In this document: positions 42,642-51,863 of the stretch, piece by piece
Position numbering within the stretch: the first letter of the stretch is position 1
How the letters are laid out: every line of letters begins with the position of its first letter
Assembly (NCBI RefSeq): GCF_005221385.1
Contig: NZ_CP039903.1
Location: forward strand, 372,001-436,000
DNA from: Agrobacterium tumefaciens
Lineage (GTDB): Bacteria; Pseudomonadota; Alphaproteobacteria; Rhizobiales; Rhizobiaceae
DNA length: 64,000 bases
Direction: 5' to 3'
Notes under the pieces: generated by a model
Seen by the model: only the letters and a program-made list of their open reading frames with translations
What the model was told of the DNA's origin: nothing
The model's database searches: none
Translations under genes and position numbers: made by a program

Positions 42642-44663
42642 ATGTCGCTGAAAAATCTCCCTATCAACCTGAAGCTCATAGCTACCTTCTGTGCCTTGAT
42701 GAGCGTGTGCCTGCTCGCCTCCGCGGTCGTATTCTGGCAGACGCTGGGGAGCGAGCGTGTCACAATCGACAACAACCGGACCAAGGATATCATCCAGGCG
42801 GTGGACGGCGCGACGGCCGCCATGCTGGAACAGGCCGTCAACCAGCGCGGCTTCCTGCTGTTTCGCAGCGACAGCACCTATAATGACGTTTTCGCCCAGC
42901 GCGACATCATGCTGAAGAAGCTGGACGAAGCCCGCACACTTGCAGCCGGCCAGCCGGATGTCCTGAATTCCATCGATGACATGCAGAAATCCGCCACCGT
43001 ATTCTTCAAGGAACTGGCGGAACCGCAGATCGCTGCCCGCAAGACCACGGAAGCGCCGATTTCCGAAATCATCGAGATCGGCCGCAATCAGGCCAAGGGC
43101 CAGCTTGACGGCTTCCGCGCCTCTGCCGCCAAGATCAAGGAACAGCTGAACGGCCTGTCCACGGCCTATGCCGCTGAACAGCAGGCAGCAGCACTGAACC
43201 TGAAATATGCGCTTCTGGGTGGCGGCGCCGTCGCCGGTCTTCTGGCCGTTGCCCTCATCTGGGCACTGTCACGCTCGATCGTCACGCCGATCGTCGGCAT
43301 GACGGCGGCAATGAGCCGGCTTGCCGATGGCGATCTGGAGACGGAAGTTCCGGCCACGGATCGTGGAGACGAAGTCGGCAAGATGGCGAAGGCCGTTCTG
43401 GTCTTCAAGGAAGCCGGGCTGGAAAAATCCCGCCTCGCCGGTGAGACAGATCGCATGCGTTCCGCGACGGAGACTGAACGCCGCCGCAACGAGGAAGAAC
43501 GGGCCAAGGACGAAGCCGCCAGCGCCTTTGCCAGCGCCGAGCTTGGCAAGGGCCTTGCCGCTCTCGCGGATGGCGATCTTTCCTATCGCATTGAAACGCC
43601 TTTTGCGCCCGCCATTGATCCGGTTCGTGTGAATTTCAACAGCGCCGTCGAAAAGCTCCAGCAGGCCCTGCGCACGGTCGGCGAGAACGCCGCCGCGATC
43701 AATGCCGGCGCCTCGGAAATGCTGTCGGCTGCCGACGACCTGTCGCGCCGCACCGAACAGCAGGCTGCCTCCATCGAAGAAACCGCTGCCGCACTGGAAG
43801 AAGTCACCACCACCGTGCGTGACAGTGCGCGCGGCGCGGAAGATGCCGGCAATCTGGTCCAGCGTGCCCGCACCGGCGCGGAAAAATCAGGCACCGTGGT
43901 CCGCAAGGCGGTCGCCGCCATGCGCGAGATCGAAAAATCCTCGGGTGAAATCGGCAACATCATCGGCGTCATCGATGATATTGCCTTCCAGACCAACCTG
44001 CTGGCGCTGAATGCCGGCGTTGAGGCCGCTCGCGCCGGTGATGCCGGCAAGGGATTTGCGGTCGTCGCACAGGAAGTCCGCGAACTCGCCCAGCGTTCTG
44101 CCAATGCCGCCAAGGAAATCAAGACGCTGATCAGCGCTTCCAGCCGGCAGGTGGAAAATGGTGTGAGCCTCGTCGACGAGACCGGCAAGGCGCTGGAACT
44201 CATCGTTTCGGAAGTCGAAGAGATCAACGCCCATGTCAGCGCCATCGTCGTCGCGTCGCGCGAACAGGCGACCGGCCTGCAGGAAATCAACACGGCCGTA
44301 AACACCATGGACCAGGGCACGCAGCAGAATGCCGCCATGGTGGAACAGCAGACCGCCGCCAGCCATTCGCTCGCCCGCGAAGCGGAAGCGCTGAACAGCC
44401 TGCTCGGCCAGTTCCGGGTGGGCGGCGCACGCGCTGCCGTTGCGAGTGCCGGTGGATATTCTGCACCGCGCCAGTCTTCGGCCAAGCCTGCCTTCCAGCC
44501 GGCACCTGCCGCACCGGTCCGCAAGGCTCCGGTAAAATCGGCCTCCGCAACGGCAAGGCCTGTGGCCTCACCGGCCCGGGCGCTGGGCCAGAGCCTCGCC
44601 CGCGCCTTCGGCGGCGCTGCCGAAGCACCTGCCGCGAAGGACCAGGACTGGACAGAGTTCTGA
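42642..44663 (+). CDS. Methyl-accepting chemotaxis protein with CHASE3-like sensor
   Basis: A 673-residue transmembrane chemoreceptor. The first membrane helix is at about 12-34. A periplasmic helical domain with the CHASE3-type NQRGFLLF motif lies near 68, and the second helix at about 188-212. HAMP follows, then a second HAMP-like stretch. The signalling domain (about 370-600) has the hairpin tip [43 protein letters not shown]. The last residues DWTEF match the C-terminal pentapeptide (NWETF-like) that tethers CheR/CheB. The start at 42642 avoids an unsupported 20-residue leader. Confidence 0.93.
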   Translation: MSLKNLPINLKLIATFCALMSVCLLASAVVFWQTLGSERVTIDNNRTKDIIQAVDGATAAMLEQAVNQRGFLLFRSDSTYNDVFAQRDIMLKKLDEARTLAAGQPDVLNSIDDMQKSATVFFKELAEPQIAARKTTEAPISEIIEIGRNQAKGQLDGFRASAAKIKEQLNGLSTAYAAEQQAAALNLKYALLGGGAVAGLLAVALIWALSRSIVTPIVGMTAAMSRLADGDLETEVPATDRGDEVGKMAKAVLVFKEAGLEKSRLAGETDRMRSATETERRRNEEERAKDEAASAFASAELGKGLAALADGDLSYRIETPFAPAIDPVRVNFNSAVEKLQQALRTVGENAAAINAGASEMLSAADDLSRRTEQQAASIEETAAALEEVTTTVRDSARGAEDAGNLVQRARTGAEKSGTVVRKAVAAMREIEKSSGEIGNIIGVIDDIAFQTNLLALNAGVEAARAGDAGKGFAVVAQEVRELAQRSANAAKEIKTLISASSRQVENGVSLVDETGKALELIVSEVEEINAHVSAIVVASREQATGLQEINTAVNTMDQGTQQNAAMVEQQTAASHSLAREAEALNSLLGQFRVGGARAAVASAGGYSAPRQSSAKPAFQPAPAAPVRKAPVKSASATARPVASPARALGQSLARAFGGAAEAPAAKDQDWTEF

Positions 44664-44693
44664 GCCGGATTTTCCGGATTGGATGCAAAAATC

Positions 44694-44716
44694 GGGGGCC
44701 GTGAGGCCCCCTTTTT
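44694..44716 (+). terminator. Intrinsic terminator after the chemoreceptor gene
   Basis: GGGGGCC (44694-44700), GTGA loop, GGCCCCC (44705-44711) and five T residues. The flanking GCAAAAA/TTTTTGC can extend the stem. It begins 30 bases after the stop. Confidence 0.88.
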
Positions 44717-44776
44717 GCATTTGCTTTTCAGATGAGATCGGCAGTGTGCAATCGGTAAAGCCAGACGCTGATCTGC

Positions 44777-45739
44777 CTACGTGCCCTGTAGCCTGAACAT
44801 CCGCTGGAAAAACACCTCGTCGGACAGGCGGTGAAGCAGGGCGGCAATAGCGGCGGTTGCTGCGATGGCGAAAACAAGCCGTCCGACCAGAACGCCGTAA
44901 ACATCGGCCCCGAGCGACATCACCACAAGAGTGTCTTCGATCACGCTGTGAGCAAAACCCATGAATACGCAGGACAGAAAGACCTGACGCAGCGAGATCG
45001 CCCCGGATTGCGCTTCGCGAATGAGAAAACCTGCTCCGTAGGAAATCCCCAGAAACAACCCGATGGCGGTGAGATGTTCGGCCTCGCCGCGAATGCCGGC
45101 AAGCCGCAGCAGGGGCGAAAGCGCCTTCATCATCAGTGCCAGAAGCCCGGTCAGTCTGAGGATTTCGAGGCCGAGTGACAGCACAAGAAGGATGACGAAC
45201 ATCCAGATCATGGTTTTACCGAGACCCAGGAAATACTCCGCCCACTCCGGCGTGGCGCTCATGGCAATCCAGGCGGGGTTCACCGGCGCAGACAACCACC
45301 CCGTCGCTTCCAGAACCTGATGCAGAACAAAGGCGTAGAGCAATCCTCCCCCGATACGCAGCGCCGTGGTGACGAGCATGCCGGGCCCTGCCTTTTCGAT
45401 GATCTTCTGCTCGATGGGCAGGCCGTGCGCGAAAAGGATAAGCGCCGAAAAGACCGTGATGTCCGCGACACTGAGCGAAGATGCGGGAACAAGCGTGAAG
45501 ATAAGCGGAACGGCGCCCCAAATGCCGACGAGCATCGCTGTCAACCAGGCGAGACCAAGCTCCGGCGGCAGTCCTACGAGGTTCATGACAGGCGCGAAGG
45601 CCGGCGCCACAGCCTCGATCGCACCCATTCTCGACAAAAGCTCGGTGAGGATGGCAATCGGAACGGTGATCCGCACCAGTACCCAGTAGATATCAAGCGT
45701 TTCCCGGGTTTTCTGCCAGATGGTGACGAAAATGGGCAT
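44777..45739 (-). CDS. Nucleoside-recognition (Gate) domain membrane protein
   Basis: A 320-residue integral membrane protein with about eight hydrophobic helices and two Gate-type repeats. GLAWLTAMLVGIWGAVPLIFTL lies in the first half and GISYGAGFLIREAQSG in the second. It resembles YjiH/YjiG and spore-maturation-like proteins. The transported compound is unknown. The ATG at 45739 follows GAGGAG at normal spacing. It is divergent from an Lrp-type regulator with a shared TTGCA-rich region, so it may export or import an amino acid or nucleoside under Lrp control. Confidence 0.78.
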   Translation of the reverse strand: MPIFVTIWQKTRETLDIYWVLVRITVPIAILTELLSRMGAIEAVAPAFAPVMNLVGLPPELGLAWLTAMLVGIWGAVPLIFTLVPASSLSVADITVFSALILFAHGLPIEQKIIEKAGPGMLVTTALRIGGGLLYAFVLHQVLEATGWLSAPVNPAWIAMSATPEWAEYFLGLGKTMIWMFVILLVLSLGLEILRLTGLLALMMKALSPLLRLAGIRGEAEHLTAIGLFLGISYGAGFLIREAQSGAISLRQVFLSCVFMGFAHSVIEDTLVVMSLGADVYGVLVGRLVFAIAATAAIAALLHRLSDEVFFQRMFRLQGT

Positions 45740-45803
45740 GTGAGGCTCCTCGAAGGTTGTCCCCATCCACTAGGCTGAACCCATTCGCATTTGTGGTCAA
45801 AGA

Positions 45804-45840
45804 TTGCATCTTTGTGCAATTTTATTGCAAATATGTTTGC
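45804..45840. promoter_or_regulatory. Lrp-type operator: nested TTGCA/TGCAA palindromes
   Basis: Three overlapping palindromes lie between the divergent Gate and lrp genes: TTGCA-N6-TGCAA (45804-45819), TGCAATTTTATTGCA (45815-45829) and GCAAA-N4-TTTGC (45827-45840). Clustered half-sites fit cooperative Lrp/AsnC octamer binding and autoregulation. The array ends 18 bases before the lrp start. Confidence 0.55.
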
Positions 45841-45858
45841 GGGAGATATGCTGCCGGC

Positions 45859-46311
45859 ATGGATCGGATCGACCGGAAACTTCTCAACCTCTTGCAGGGC
45901 GATGCGTCGCGCACCAATGTAGATATGGCCGATGAGGTTGGGCTGTCTCCTTCCAGCTGCCTGCGCCGCCTACAAAGATTGCGCAAATCGGGCGTGATCG
46001 ACCGCATCGTCGCGATCCTCAATCCCGCAAAGGCCGGGCGTGTGATCAAGGCTCTTGTGACGGTGGAGCTGAAACTGCATGGCGAGCAGCATATGCGCCG
46101 CTTTCTGGATGTTGCCAGTGCCGAAGAGGCCGTGTCGCACGCCTATGCCGTGACAGGCGCAAGCGATGTCGTGCTGATGCTGCGCCTGCGCGACATGGAA
46201 GAATTCGACGCCCTGTGCGACAGGCTGTTCCGTGACCAGCACAATGTCGCACGCTTTTTCACCATGGTCGTCATCAAGACGGCGAAAGAGGAGACGGCCA
46301 TTCGGCTTTGA
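45859..46311 (+). CDS. Lrp/AsnC-family transcriptional regulator
   Basis: A 150-residue regulator. The N-terminal HTH is MDRIDRKLLNLLQGDASRTNVDMADEVGLSPSSCLRRLQRLRKSGVI in parts. The C-terminal RAM ligand domain (about 65-145) has AYAVTGASDVVLMLRLRDMEEF. It is local to the divergent Gate-domain transporter. The ATG at 45859 gives the canonical start; the frame to 45757 crosses the operator region. Confidence 0.92.
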   Translation: MDRIDRKLLNLLQGDASRTNVDMADEVGLSPSSCLRRLQRLRKSGVIDRIVAILNPAKAGRVIKALVTVELKLHGEQHMRRFLDVASAEEAVSHAYAVTGASDVVLMLRLRDMEEFDALCDRLFRDQHNVARFFTMVVIKTAKEETAIRL

Positions 46312-46348
46312 CAAGAGGTCACTGCTTTTTTGGGAGGGTAACAACTGC

Positions 46349-46732
46349 ATGGCAGCGCGCGTAACGTTAAAACTATTGGATGGGGCCTACGGCGTGGCCA
46401 GGCTTCACGCGGACGCAGCCATTCCTGCATGGGCCGATGGCGGCGGGTTTGTCAGCATCAGCCGGACTGATGACGAACTTTCTGTCGTCTGCCGACAGGA
46501 GCGTATCCCGCAGGATGCGCAGGTGGATACCGGTTGGGCTTGTTTCAAATTTCAGGGTCCATTTGCCTTTGATGAGACGGGTATCGTCCTGTCAGTGATT
46601 GAACCCTTATCGGCCAATGAAATAGGAATATTCGTGGTCTCGACGTTTGACGGAGACCACCTGCTGGTGAAGTCGAAAGATATTGGGAAAGCATCCCATC
46701 TTCTGACAAATGCGGGGCATTCGCTCGTTTAG
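46349..46732 (+). CDS. ACT domain (CASTOR-like) amino-acid-binding protein
   Basis: A 127-residue protein with two ACT-like halves. The first has ARVTLKLLDGAYGVARL. The second carries TDDELSVVCRQERIP and later LSANEIGIFVVSTFDGDHLLVK, the CASTOR/ACT_7 pattern. Such proteins bind amino acids and often act as sensors. The start at 46349 is preceded by GGGAGG. It lies 37 bases after lrp on the same strand, so it may be cotranscribed and feed ligand information into the same pathway. Confidence 0.75.
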   Translation: MAARVTLKLLDGAYGVARLHADAAIPAWADGGGFVSISRTDDELSVVCRQERIPQDAQVDTGWACFKFQGPFAFDETGIVLSVIEPLSANEIGIFVVSTFDGDHLLVKSKDIGKASHLLTNAGHSLV

Positions 46733-46773
46733 GCGGTGTCGAGATCTTCGAACGGGCCTCGCCTCTCATCCCG

Positions 46774-47079
46774 TCAGATGTGATCCACCCGTATGGGATG
46801 CCAGACGGAGATATCCCGTGGGGCCTCCAGAAGCTCGGGCAGGGCATCATGCCATGCCTGACGATAGGGGCGGTGAATCTGGACATCGATGACGTCCTGA
46901 TGGTCGCTCCAGGTCTCGTGCAGCAGGAAGCGGTTGTCGTTTTCGCCATCCCGATGCAGGGTGGCGTTCACGAAGGTCTTTTCGTGCCGCATGGCGTCGA
47001 GCAGCGCATTCAGCAATTCGAGAAAGCGCTCGCGCTGGCCGTCACGGACCTGGAAGCCGATGAGATAGGTGGTGTGCAC
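46774..47079 (-). CDS. Antibiotic biosynthesis monooxygenase (ABM) domain protein
   Basis: A 101-residue ferredoxin-like-fold protein of the ABM/quinol monooxygenase type. TYLIGFQVRDGQRERFLELLNALLDAMRHEKTFVNATLHRD opens it in parts, and FLLHETWSDHQDVIDVQIHRPYRQAW is the usual second half. The start is GTG at 47079. Its AAAGGAG ribosome site overlaps the end of the XRE gene, and only 5 bases separate the stop and start. No longer frame has support. Its role is probably oxidation of, or protection from, a quinone or other aromatic. Confidence 0.78.
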   Translation of the reverse strand: MHTTYLIGFQVRDGQRERFLELLNALLDAMRHEKTFVNATLHRDGENDNRFLLHETWSDHQDVIDVQIHRPYRQAWHDALPELLEAPRDISVWHPIRVDHI

Positions 47080-47084
47080 GGGTC

Positions 47085-47879
47085 TTACTCCTTTGTGCCT
47101 GGCATCAGGGCGGCGCGGGTTGCCGCATCGGCGGGGTAGAAACATTCCAGCACCAGTTCGGACAGCGTGACATCGGTCGCGGTTCCGAAAACCGTGGTGG
47201 TGGAAATGAAGCTCAGAACGGCGCCCGATGCCGGATCGCGCAGTTGCAATGGTATGGCCAGCGGGTCGGCTCCGGCAGCATGGGGCGAAGCCTTCGGTGC
47301 GGGATAGGCCGAAAGCTCCGCATGCAAGCGGCAAAGCGCCTCGTCTCCCGTTTCCTCGACCTGACGGCGCAGACGCTCCAGCAGGTGATGCCGCCATTCG
47401 GCGAGGTTGACGATGCGGGAACTCAAGCCCTCCGGATGCAGGCTCAGCCTCAAGGCGTTAAGCGGCGGGCGAAGCAGCTCTTCGGAAACACCGGCCAGAA
47501 GCGATGTGATCGCATCATTGGCGAGAATGACGTTCCAGTGCCGGTCGACGGCAAGCGCGGGGAAGGGCATGTGGCCCTGCACCACGGTTTCGACGGCCTG
47601 CCGGGCCGCGGCCATGTCGGGTGCGTCGAGCGACCGTTCGGAATGAACAGGCGCATAACCCGCCGCCAGCATCAGCCGGTTGGTGGCACGGGCGGGCATG
47701 GAAAGCTGCTCCGCCAGCCTCGCCAGCATTTCGCGGCTGGGCGAGGATCGCCCGCTTTCCACGAAGCTCAAATGACGTGCCGATATCTCGGCATCGGATG
47801 CCAGATCAAGCTGGCTCAATCTGCGGCGCGCGCGCCATTCCTTCAGCACCTGGCCGACATGGTCTCGATGATGTGTCAT
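47085..47879 (-). CDS. XRE-family regulator with MmyB-like ligand domain
   Basis: A 264-residue regulator. The N-terminal XRE HTH (about 10-65) has LKEWRARRRLSQLDLASDAEISARHLSFVESGRSSPSREML in parts. The C-terminal MmyB-like domain (about 90-260) has the FPALAVDRHWNVILANDAI segment and the RLSLHPEGL motif. Such regulators usually control a neighbouring oxidoreductase. Here an ABM gene is coupled downstream and a SnoaL-like gene is divergent. The start is ATG at 47879. Confidence 0.88.
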   Translation of the reverse strand: MTHHRDHVGQVLKEWRARRRLSQLDLASDAEISARHLSFVESGRSSPSREMLARLAEQLSMPARATNRLMLAAGYAPVHSERSLDAPDMAAARQAVETVVQGHMPFPALAVDRHWNVILANDAITSLLAGVSEELLRPPLNALRLSLHPEGLSSRIVNLAEWRHHLLERLRRQVEETGDEALCRLHAELSAYPAPKASPHAAGADPLAIPLQLRDPASGAVLSFISTTTVFGTATDVTLSELVLECFYPADAATRAALMPGTKE

Positions 47880-47913
47880 GCCCCGTAGCCTAGCAGAAGA
47901 TATCGGCAATGCG

Positions 47914-47930
47914 ATTACCTCTGAGGTAAT
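47914..47930. promoter_or_regulatory. XRE operator candidate, perfect palindrome ATTACCTC-T-GAGGTAAT
   Basis: A perfect 17-base palindrome lies between the divergent XRE and SnoaL-like genes, 35 bases from the XRE start and 57 bases from the other. The MmyB-type repressor is the obvious candidate to bind it. Confidence 0.65.
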
Positions 47931-47986
47931 TGTCCCGCGTCACAGCCCCCGGCATGCTCTGGCCGTCAACCAGAAGGAGCACAATC

Positions 47987-48349
47987 ATGACGCAGCATCT
48001 CGCAATCGCCGAAACCTATCTCACGCTCTGGAACGAAGAGGACGATGAACGCCGCAAGCACCTTTTAGGCAAGGCTTGGGCCGAAACGGCACGCTACATC
48101 GATCCTTTGATGCAGGGCGAAGGGCGACAGGGGATCGCCGCAATGATCGAGGCGGCGCGGCAGAAATTTCCGGGATATCGCTTCGTTCTTGCCGGCACCC
48201 CGGATGGCCACGGCAACTTCACCCGTTTTTCATGGCGTCTCGTTTCGCCTGATGGAGACGATGTAGCGGGCGGCACCGATGTCGTCAGCCGCGATGCCGA
48301 TGGGCGAATTGAAAATGTCGTCGGCTTTCTCGACGGTGCCGCAACGTAA
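47987..48349 (+). CDS. SnoaL-like (NTF2-fold) protein
   Basis: A 120-residue cone-shaped NTF2-like protein. YLTLWNEEDDERRKHLLGKAWAETARYIDPL and GIAAMIEAARQKFPGYRFVLAGTPDGHGNFTRFSWRLV are typical of the nuclear transport factor 2/SnoaL-like domain, in parts. It is either a small-molecule binder or an isomerase-like enzyme. It is divergent from the XRE gene and likely under the same operator. AAGGAG precedes the ATG at 47987. Confidence 0.82.
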   Translation: MTQHLAIAETYLTLWNEEDDERRKHLLGKAWAETARYIDPLMQGEGRQGIAAMIEAARQKFPGYRFVLAGTPDGHGNFTRFSWRLVSPDGDDVAGGTDVVSRDADGRIENVVGFLDGAAT

Positions 48350-48356
48350 GGCGGAT

Positions 48357-48386
48357 GACAGGCGGCGGGTTAGCCCGCCTTCTGTC
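48357..48386. terminator. Convergent stem-loop between SnoaL and dxs genes
   Basis: GACAG and CTGTC outer arms with an inner GGCGGG/CCCGCC stem and TTAG loop lie between the two stops. There is no long T-run on either strand, so efficiency is uncertain. Confidence 0.5.
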
Positions 48387-48399
48387 CCCGGACGTGTGT

Positions 48400-50319
48400 C
48401 TAGCCCGCAAATCCCACATCGGCCTGACGCTGGCCAAGCGCATGGAACACGGTGGACACGATGCCGGCCCGGTCGAGGCCGGCATTGGCATACATGGTCT
48501 CGGGCTTCGCCTGCTCCACCCACTGGTCGGGCAGGGTCAGCGTCCGGACCTTCGGACCGTGGTCGAGCAGGCCGGCGCTCGCCATGAAATGCAGAACATG
48601 TGCGCCAAAGCCACCGACGGAGCCTTCTTCAATCGTCACCAGAACCTCGTGGTGCGCTGCAAGCTGGCGGATGAGATCGAGATCGAGCGGCTTGGCGAAG
48701 CGCGCATCGGCAACCGTGGTGGAAAGGCCGGCCGCATCGAGGTCTTCGGCGGCCGCAAGGCATTCCGCCAGCCGCGTGCCGAAGGAGAGCAGCGCAACCT
48801 TGGTGCCCTCCTTGATGATGCGGCCCTTGCCGATCTGAAGAATCTCACCACGTGCGGGCATCTCGACGCCCACGCCTTCGCCGCGCGGGTAACGGAAGGA
48901 AATCGGGCCTTCATCATAGGCCGCTGCCGTGCGCACCATATGTTTCAGCTCAGCTTCATCCGAGGCCGCCATCACCACCATGCCGGGCAGGGTGGCGAGG
49001 AACGTCGTATCGAAGGAGCCGGCATGGGTCGGTCCATCCGCGCCGACAAACCCGGCGCGGTCGATGGGGAAACGCACGGGCAGGCTCTGGATCGCCACAT
49101 CATGCACCAGCTGGTCGTAACCACGTTGCAGGAAGGTGGAATAAAGCGCGCAGAACGGCTTGTAACCATCAGCCGCAAGCCCGGCCGCGAAGGTGACGGC
49201 GTGCTGTTCGGCAATGCCGACATCGAAGGTGCGGGACGGGAAAAGCTCGGCCATCTTGTCGAGGCCCGTGCCGTTCGGCATGGCGGCGGTGACCCCGATG
49301 ATCTTGTCGTCGAGGGTGGCTTCCTGGATCAACGCTTCGGCGAAGACACTGGTATAGCTCGGCGCATTCGGCTTGGCTTTCGCCTGCGCGCCGGTGATGA
49401 CGTCGAACTTGTTGACGCCGTGATATTTGTCGGCTGCGGCTTCTGCCGGCGCATAACCCTTGCCTTTCTGCGTCACCACATGGATGAGGACAGGGCCTTT
49501 CTGGTTGTCGCGCACATTGCGCAGCACCGGCAGCAGGTGATCGAAGGAATGACCGTCGATCGGGCCGATATGGTAGAAGCCAAGCTCCTCGAACAGCGTG
49601 CCGCCGGTCACGTAACCGCGCGCATGGGTCACGGCGCGGGTAATGGCGCGGTCGATGGTCTTGCCGAGATAGGCCGTCAGCTTCTTGCCGAAATCGCGGA
49701 AACCCATATAGGTGCGGCCGGAGGCGAGGCGGGCGAGATAGGCGCTCATCGCGCCCGTCGGCGGCGCAATCGACATGTCGTTGTCATTGAGGATGACGAT
49801 CAGCCGCGCGTCGAGCGCACCGGCATTGTTCAGCGCCTCAAACGCCATGCCGGCAGACATCGAGCCGTCGCCGATAACGGCGATGACCTTGCGGTCGCTG
49901 CCATCCAGCCCCGCCGCCACCGCCATGCCGAGGCCTGCGGAAATGGAGGTGGAGGAATGGCCGGCGCCGAAATCGTCATAGTCGCTTTCGGCCCGCCGGG
50001 TAAAACCGGAAAGCCCGCCTTCCTGGCGCAGCGTGCGAATGCGCTCGCGCCGGCCGGTGAGGATCTTGTGCGGATAACATTGGTGGCCGACATCGAAGAT
50101 CAGCCGGTCTTCGGGCGTGTTGAAGACCTTGTGAATGGCAATCGTCAATTCCACCACGCCAAGGCCGGCACCCAGATGGCCACCGGTCTTCGACACTGCG
50201 TCAATCATCTCGTCGCGCAGTTCCCGTGCCAGTTCCGGCAGGTCGCGATCGTCGATCTCCTTGAGATCGGAAGGGAAATTCACCCGGTCGAGCAGTGGTG
50301 TCTGTGGCATTCCGGTCAA
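48400..50319 (-). CDS. dxs: 1-deoxy-D-xylulose-5-phosphate synthase
   Basis: DXS condenses pyruvate and glyceraldehyde 3-phosphate with thiamine diphosphate to begin the MEP isoprenoid pathway, and also supplies thiamine and PLP synthesis in part. The 639-residue length is normal. [17 protein letters not shown] near 45, the ThDP motif [16 protein letters not shown] near 150 and the [12 protein letters not shown] C-terminal transketolase region are present. [11 protein letters not shown] carries the catalytic glutamate. Its usual partner genes xseB and tlyA are on the same strand but separated from it here. Confidence 0.96.
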   Translation of the reverse strand: MTGMPQTPLLDRVNFPSDLKEIDDRDLPELARELRDEMIDAVSKTGGHLGAGLGVVELTIAIHKVFNTPEDRLIFDVGHQCYPHKILTGRRERIRTLRQEGGLSGFTRRAESDYDDFGAGHSSTSISAGLGMAVAAGLDGSDRKVIAVIGDGSMSAGMAFEALNNAGALDARLIVILNDNDMSIAPPTGAMSAYLARLASGRTYMGFRDFGKKLTAYLGKTIDRAITRAVTHARGYVTGGTLFEELGFYHIGPIDGHSFDHLLPVLRNVRDNQKGPVLIHVVTQKGKGYAPAEAAADKYHGVNKFDVITGAQAKAKPNAPSYTSVFAEALIQEATLDDKIIGVTAAMPNGTGLDKMAELFPSRTFDVGIAEQHAVTFAAGLAADGYKPFCALYSTFLQRGYDQLVHDVAIQSLPVRFPIDRAGFVGADGPTHAGSFDTTFLATLPGMVVMAASDEAELKHMVRTAAAYDEGPISFRYPRGEGVGVEMPARGEILQIGKGRIIKEGTKVALLSFGTRLAECLAAAEDLDAAGLSTTVADARFAKPLDLDLIRQLAAHHEVLVTIEEGSVGGFGAHVLHFMASAGLLDHGPKVRTLTLPDQWVEQAKPETMYANAGLDRAGIVSTVFHALGQRQADVGFAG

Positions 50320-50418
50320 TCGTTCGGCCTTTTCTTGTCGTCAGCAGGGCGTGCCAGAGCGGCTTTCATGGTGAAAGCCGACGGTTCAGCCCTGCATGTC
50401 GTACACTTCTATAGAATT

Positions 50419-51342
50419 TCAACCTTCCGGCAAAGGGACAAACTCTTCTTCGTCGCCGGGAACGATGTCGAAGCGTCCGGTTCTCCACTCCTGTTTGGCC
50501 TGCTCTATGCGTTCTTTTGATGACGAAACGAAGTTCCACCAGATGTAGCGGCGCTGATTGAGCGCCGCCCCGCCAAAGATCATGATGTGACAGCCATTGC
50601 TGCCGGCCTGCAACGTGATGTCGTCGCCGGGCCGGAAGACGAGCAACTGGTCGGCGGCGAAAATATCGCCTGCGACATCCAGCGAACCGGACAGAATATA
50701 GATCGCCCGCTCCTCATGATCGGCGGAGAAGGGAAATTTTACCCCCGGCTCCAGCGAAAGATCGACATAAAGCGTATCGGTAAAGGCCGAAACCGGAGAG
50801 GTGAGGCCTTCGAACTCGCCGATCACCACGCGGCCGGAAGCGCCCTTGATATCGATCAGCGGCATGTCTTCCTTGGCCGTATGGGCAAAGGCGGGGGCGA
50901 TTTCTTCCATATGGTCAGGCAGGGCAAGCCAGGTCTGCAGGCCGGACATGGAAAGCGGATGGCCGCGCAGATTTTCCGGCGTGCGTTCCGAATGCACGAT
51001 GCCGCGCCCGGCCGTCATCAGGTTGATATCGCCGGGGCGGATGACAAGCTCGGTGCCGAGACTGTCGCGATGCTTGATTTCGCCGTCGAACAGATAGGTG
51101 ACGGTGGAAAGCCCGATATGCGGATGCGGTTTGACGTCCAGCGCCTCACCGGCCTTCAGGATCGCCGGGCCCATGCGATCGAAAAAGATGAAGGGGCCGA
51201 CGAGACGCCGCTGCCGCGTGGGAAGCGCGCGGCGCACCGCAAAGCCGCCAATATCGCTGGTGCGGGGAATGATGAGGTTCTCGATGGCGTCGCAGGCAAA
51301 AGCATCACCCGCGACGGGATCGTTACCGGGAAAAAAGGACAT
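50419..51342 (-). CDS. Pirin family protein
   Basis: A 307-residue bicupin. The N-terminal cupin holds the metal ligands in KPHPHIGLSTVTYLFDG near 72 and GIVHSE near 114. The C-terminal part has GVKFPFSADHEERAIYILSGSLDV. Bacterial pirins can be quercetinases or redox sensors; neither can be settled here. It sits between xseB and dxs on the same strand, with a palindromic repeat on its xseB side. Confidence 0.9.
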   Translation of the reverse strand: MSFFPGNDPVAGDAFACDAIENLIIPRTSDIGGFAVRRALPTRQRRLVGPFIFFDRMGPAILKAGEALDVKPHPHIGLSTVTYLFDGEIKHRDSLGTELVIRPGDINLMTAGRGIVHSERTPENLRGHPLSMSGLQTWLALPDHMEEIAPAFAHTAKEDMPLIDIKGASGRVVIGEFEGLTSPVSAFTDTLYVDLSLEPGVKFPFSADHEERAIYILSGSLDVAGDIFAADQLLVFRPGDDITLQAGSNGCHIMIFGGAALNQRRYIWWNFVSSSKERIEQAKQEWRTGRFDIVPGDEEEFVPLPEG

Positions 51343-51478
51343 GGCAAGCTCCTCGTATCGTCTGGCGGGAGTTTAGCATAACGGACGGAGAGGGCGAGTA
51401 TCGGGATGTCGAACGCTGTGTTTGTGCATTGTCACCGGATGCGCGGGAGAGAATTGAACGCGGCTTGACCTACAGCCT

Positions 51479-51596
51479 CCCTCATTCCTGTGCTTGTCAC
51501 AGGAATCCAGCCGACGCGCGTCTGCGCGGCGATAAGAGTCTTTTCAGCCCAAGGACTTGGTCTGGCTAGATTCCTGTGACAAGCACAGGAATGAGG
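51479..51596. repeat. Mosaic palindromic element, near copy of the one at 6894
   Basis: Left arm at 51479-51510 is identical to that at 6894-6925, and the right arm (51566-51596) differs by one or two bases. The CCGACGCGCGTCTGCGCGGC and AGCCCAAGGACTTGG core modules are also shared. It occupies the gap between xseB and the pirin gene. Confidence 0.8.
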
Positions 51597-51606
51597 AAGG
51601 AGAAAA

Positions 51607-51861
51607 TCACTCCCCGTCCAGCGGCTCCACGCCCTGCGGTTTTCCGGCGCGGTCGAGACGGATTTTCTCGATTCGCTTTTCAGCGGCATTCAGCAGCGTC
51701 TCGCAGTGCTTTTTCAGGGCCTCGCCGCGCTCATAGATGGCGATTGATTCGTCCAGCGCCACGTCTCCGCGTTCCAGGCGTGCGACAATGCTTTCCAGCT
51801 CGGCGACGGCTTTTTCGAAGGAATAACCGCTGACATCGGCTGTGTTGGCATTTTCCGTCAT
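51607..51861 (-). CDS. xseB: Exodeoxyribonuclease VII small subunit
   Basis: XseB pairs with XseA to degrade single-stranded DNA. The 84-residue protein has the conserved [40 protein letters not shown] helical core in parts. The ATG at 51861 lies 2 bases after the stop of the upstream deacetylase-like gene. The TTG at 51867 would overlap it. Confidence 0.94.
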   Translation of the reverse strand: MTENANTADVSGYSFEKAVAELESIVARLERGDVALDESIAIYERGEALKKHCETLLNAAEKRIEKIRLDRAGKPQGVEPLDGE

Positions 51862-51863
51862 GT

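Noticed and set aside
46774..47879. Toxin-antitoxin pair formed by the XRE gene and the small coupled gene
   Set aside because: The XRE protein has a full MmyB ligand domain and the small protein is a clear ABM-fold enzyme, not a toxin family.
48355..50520. Plus-strand frame of 721 codons opposite dxs
   Set aside because: Antisense shadow of dxs caused by high GC at third codon positions; no recognisable motifs.
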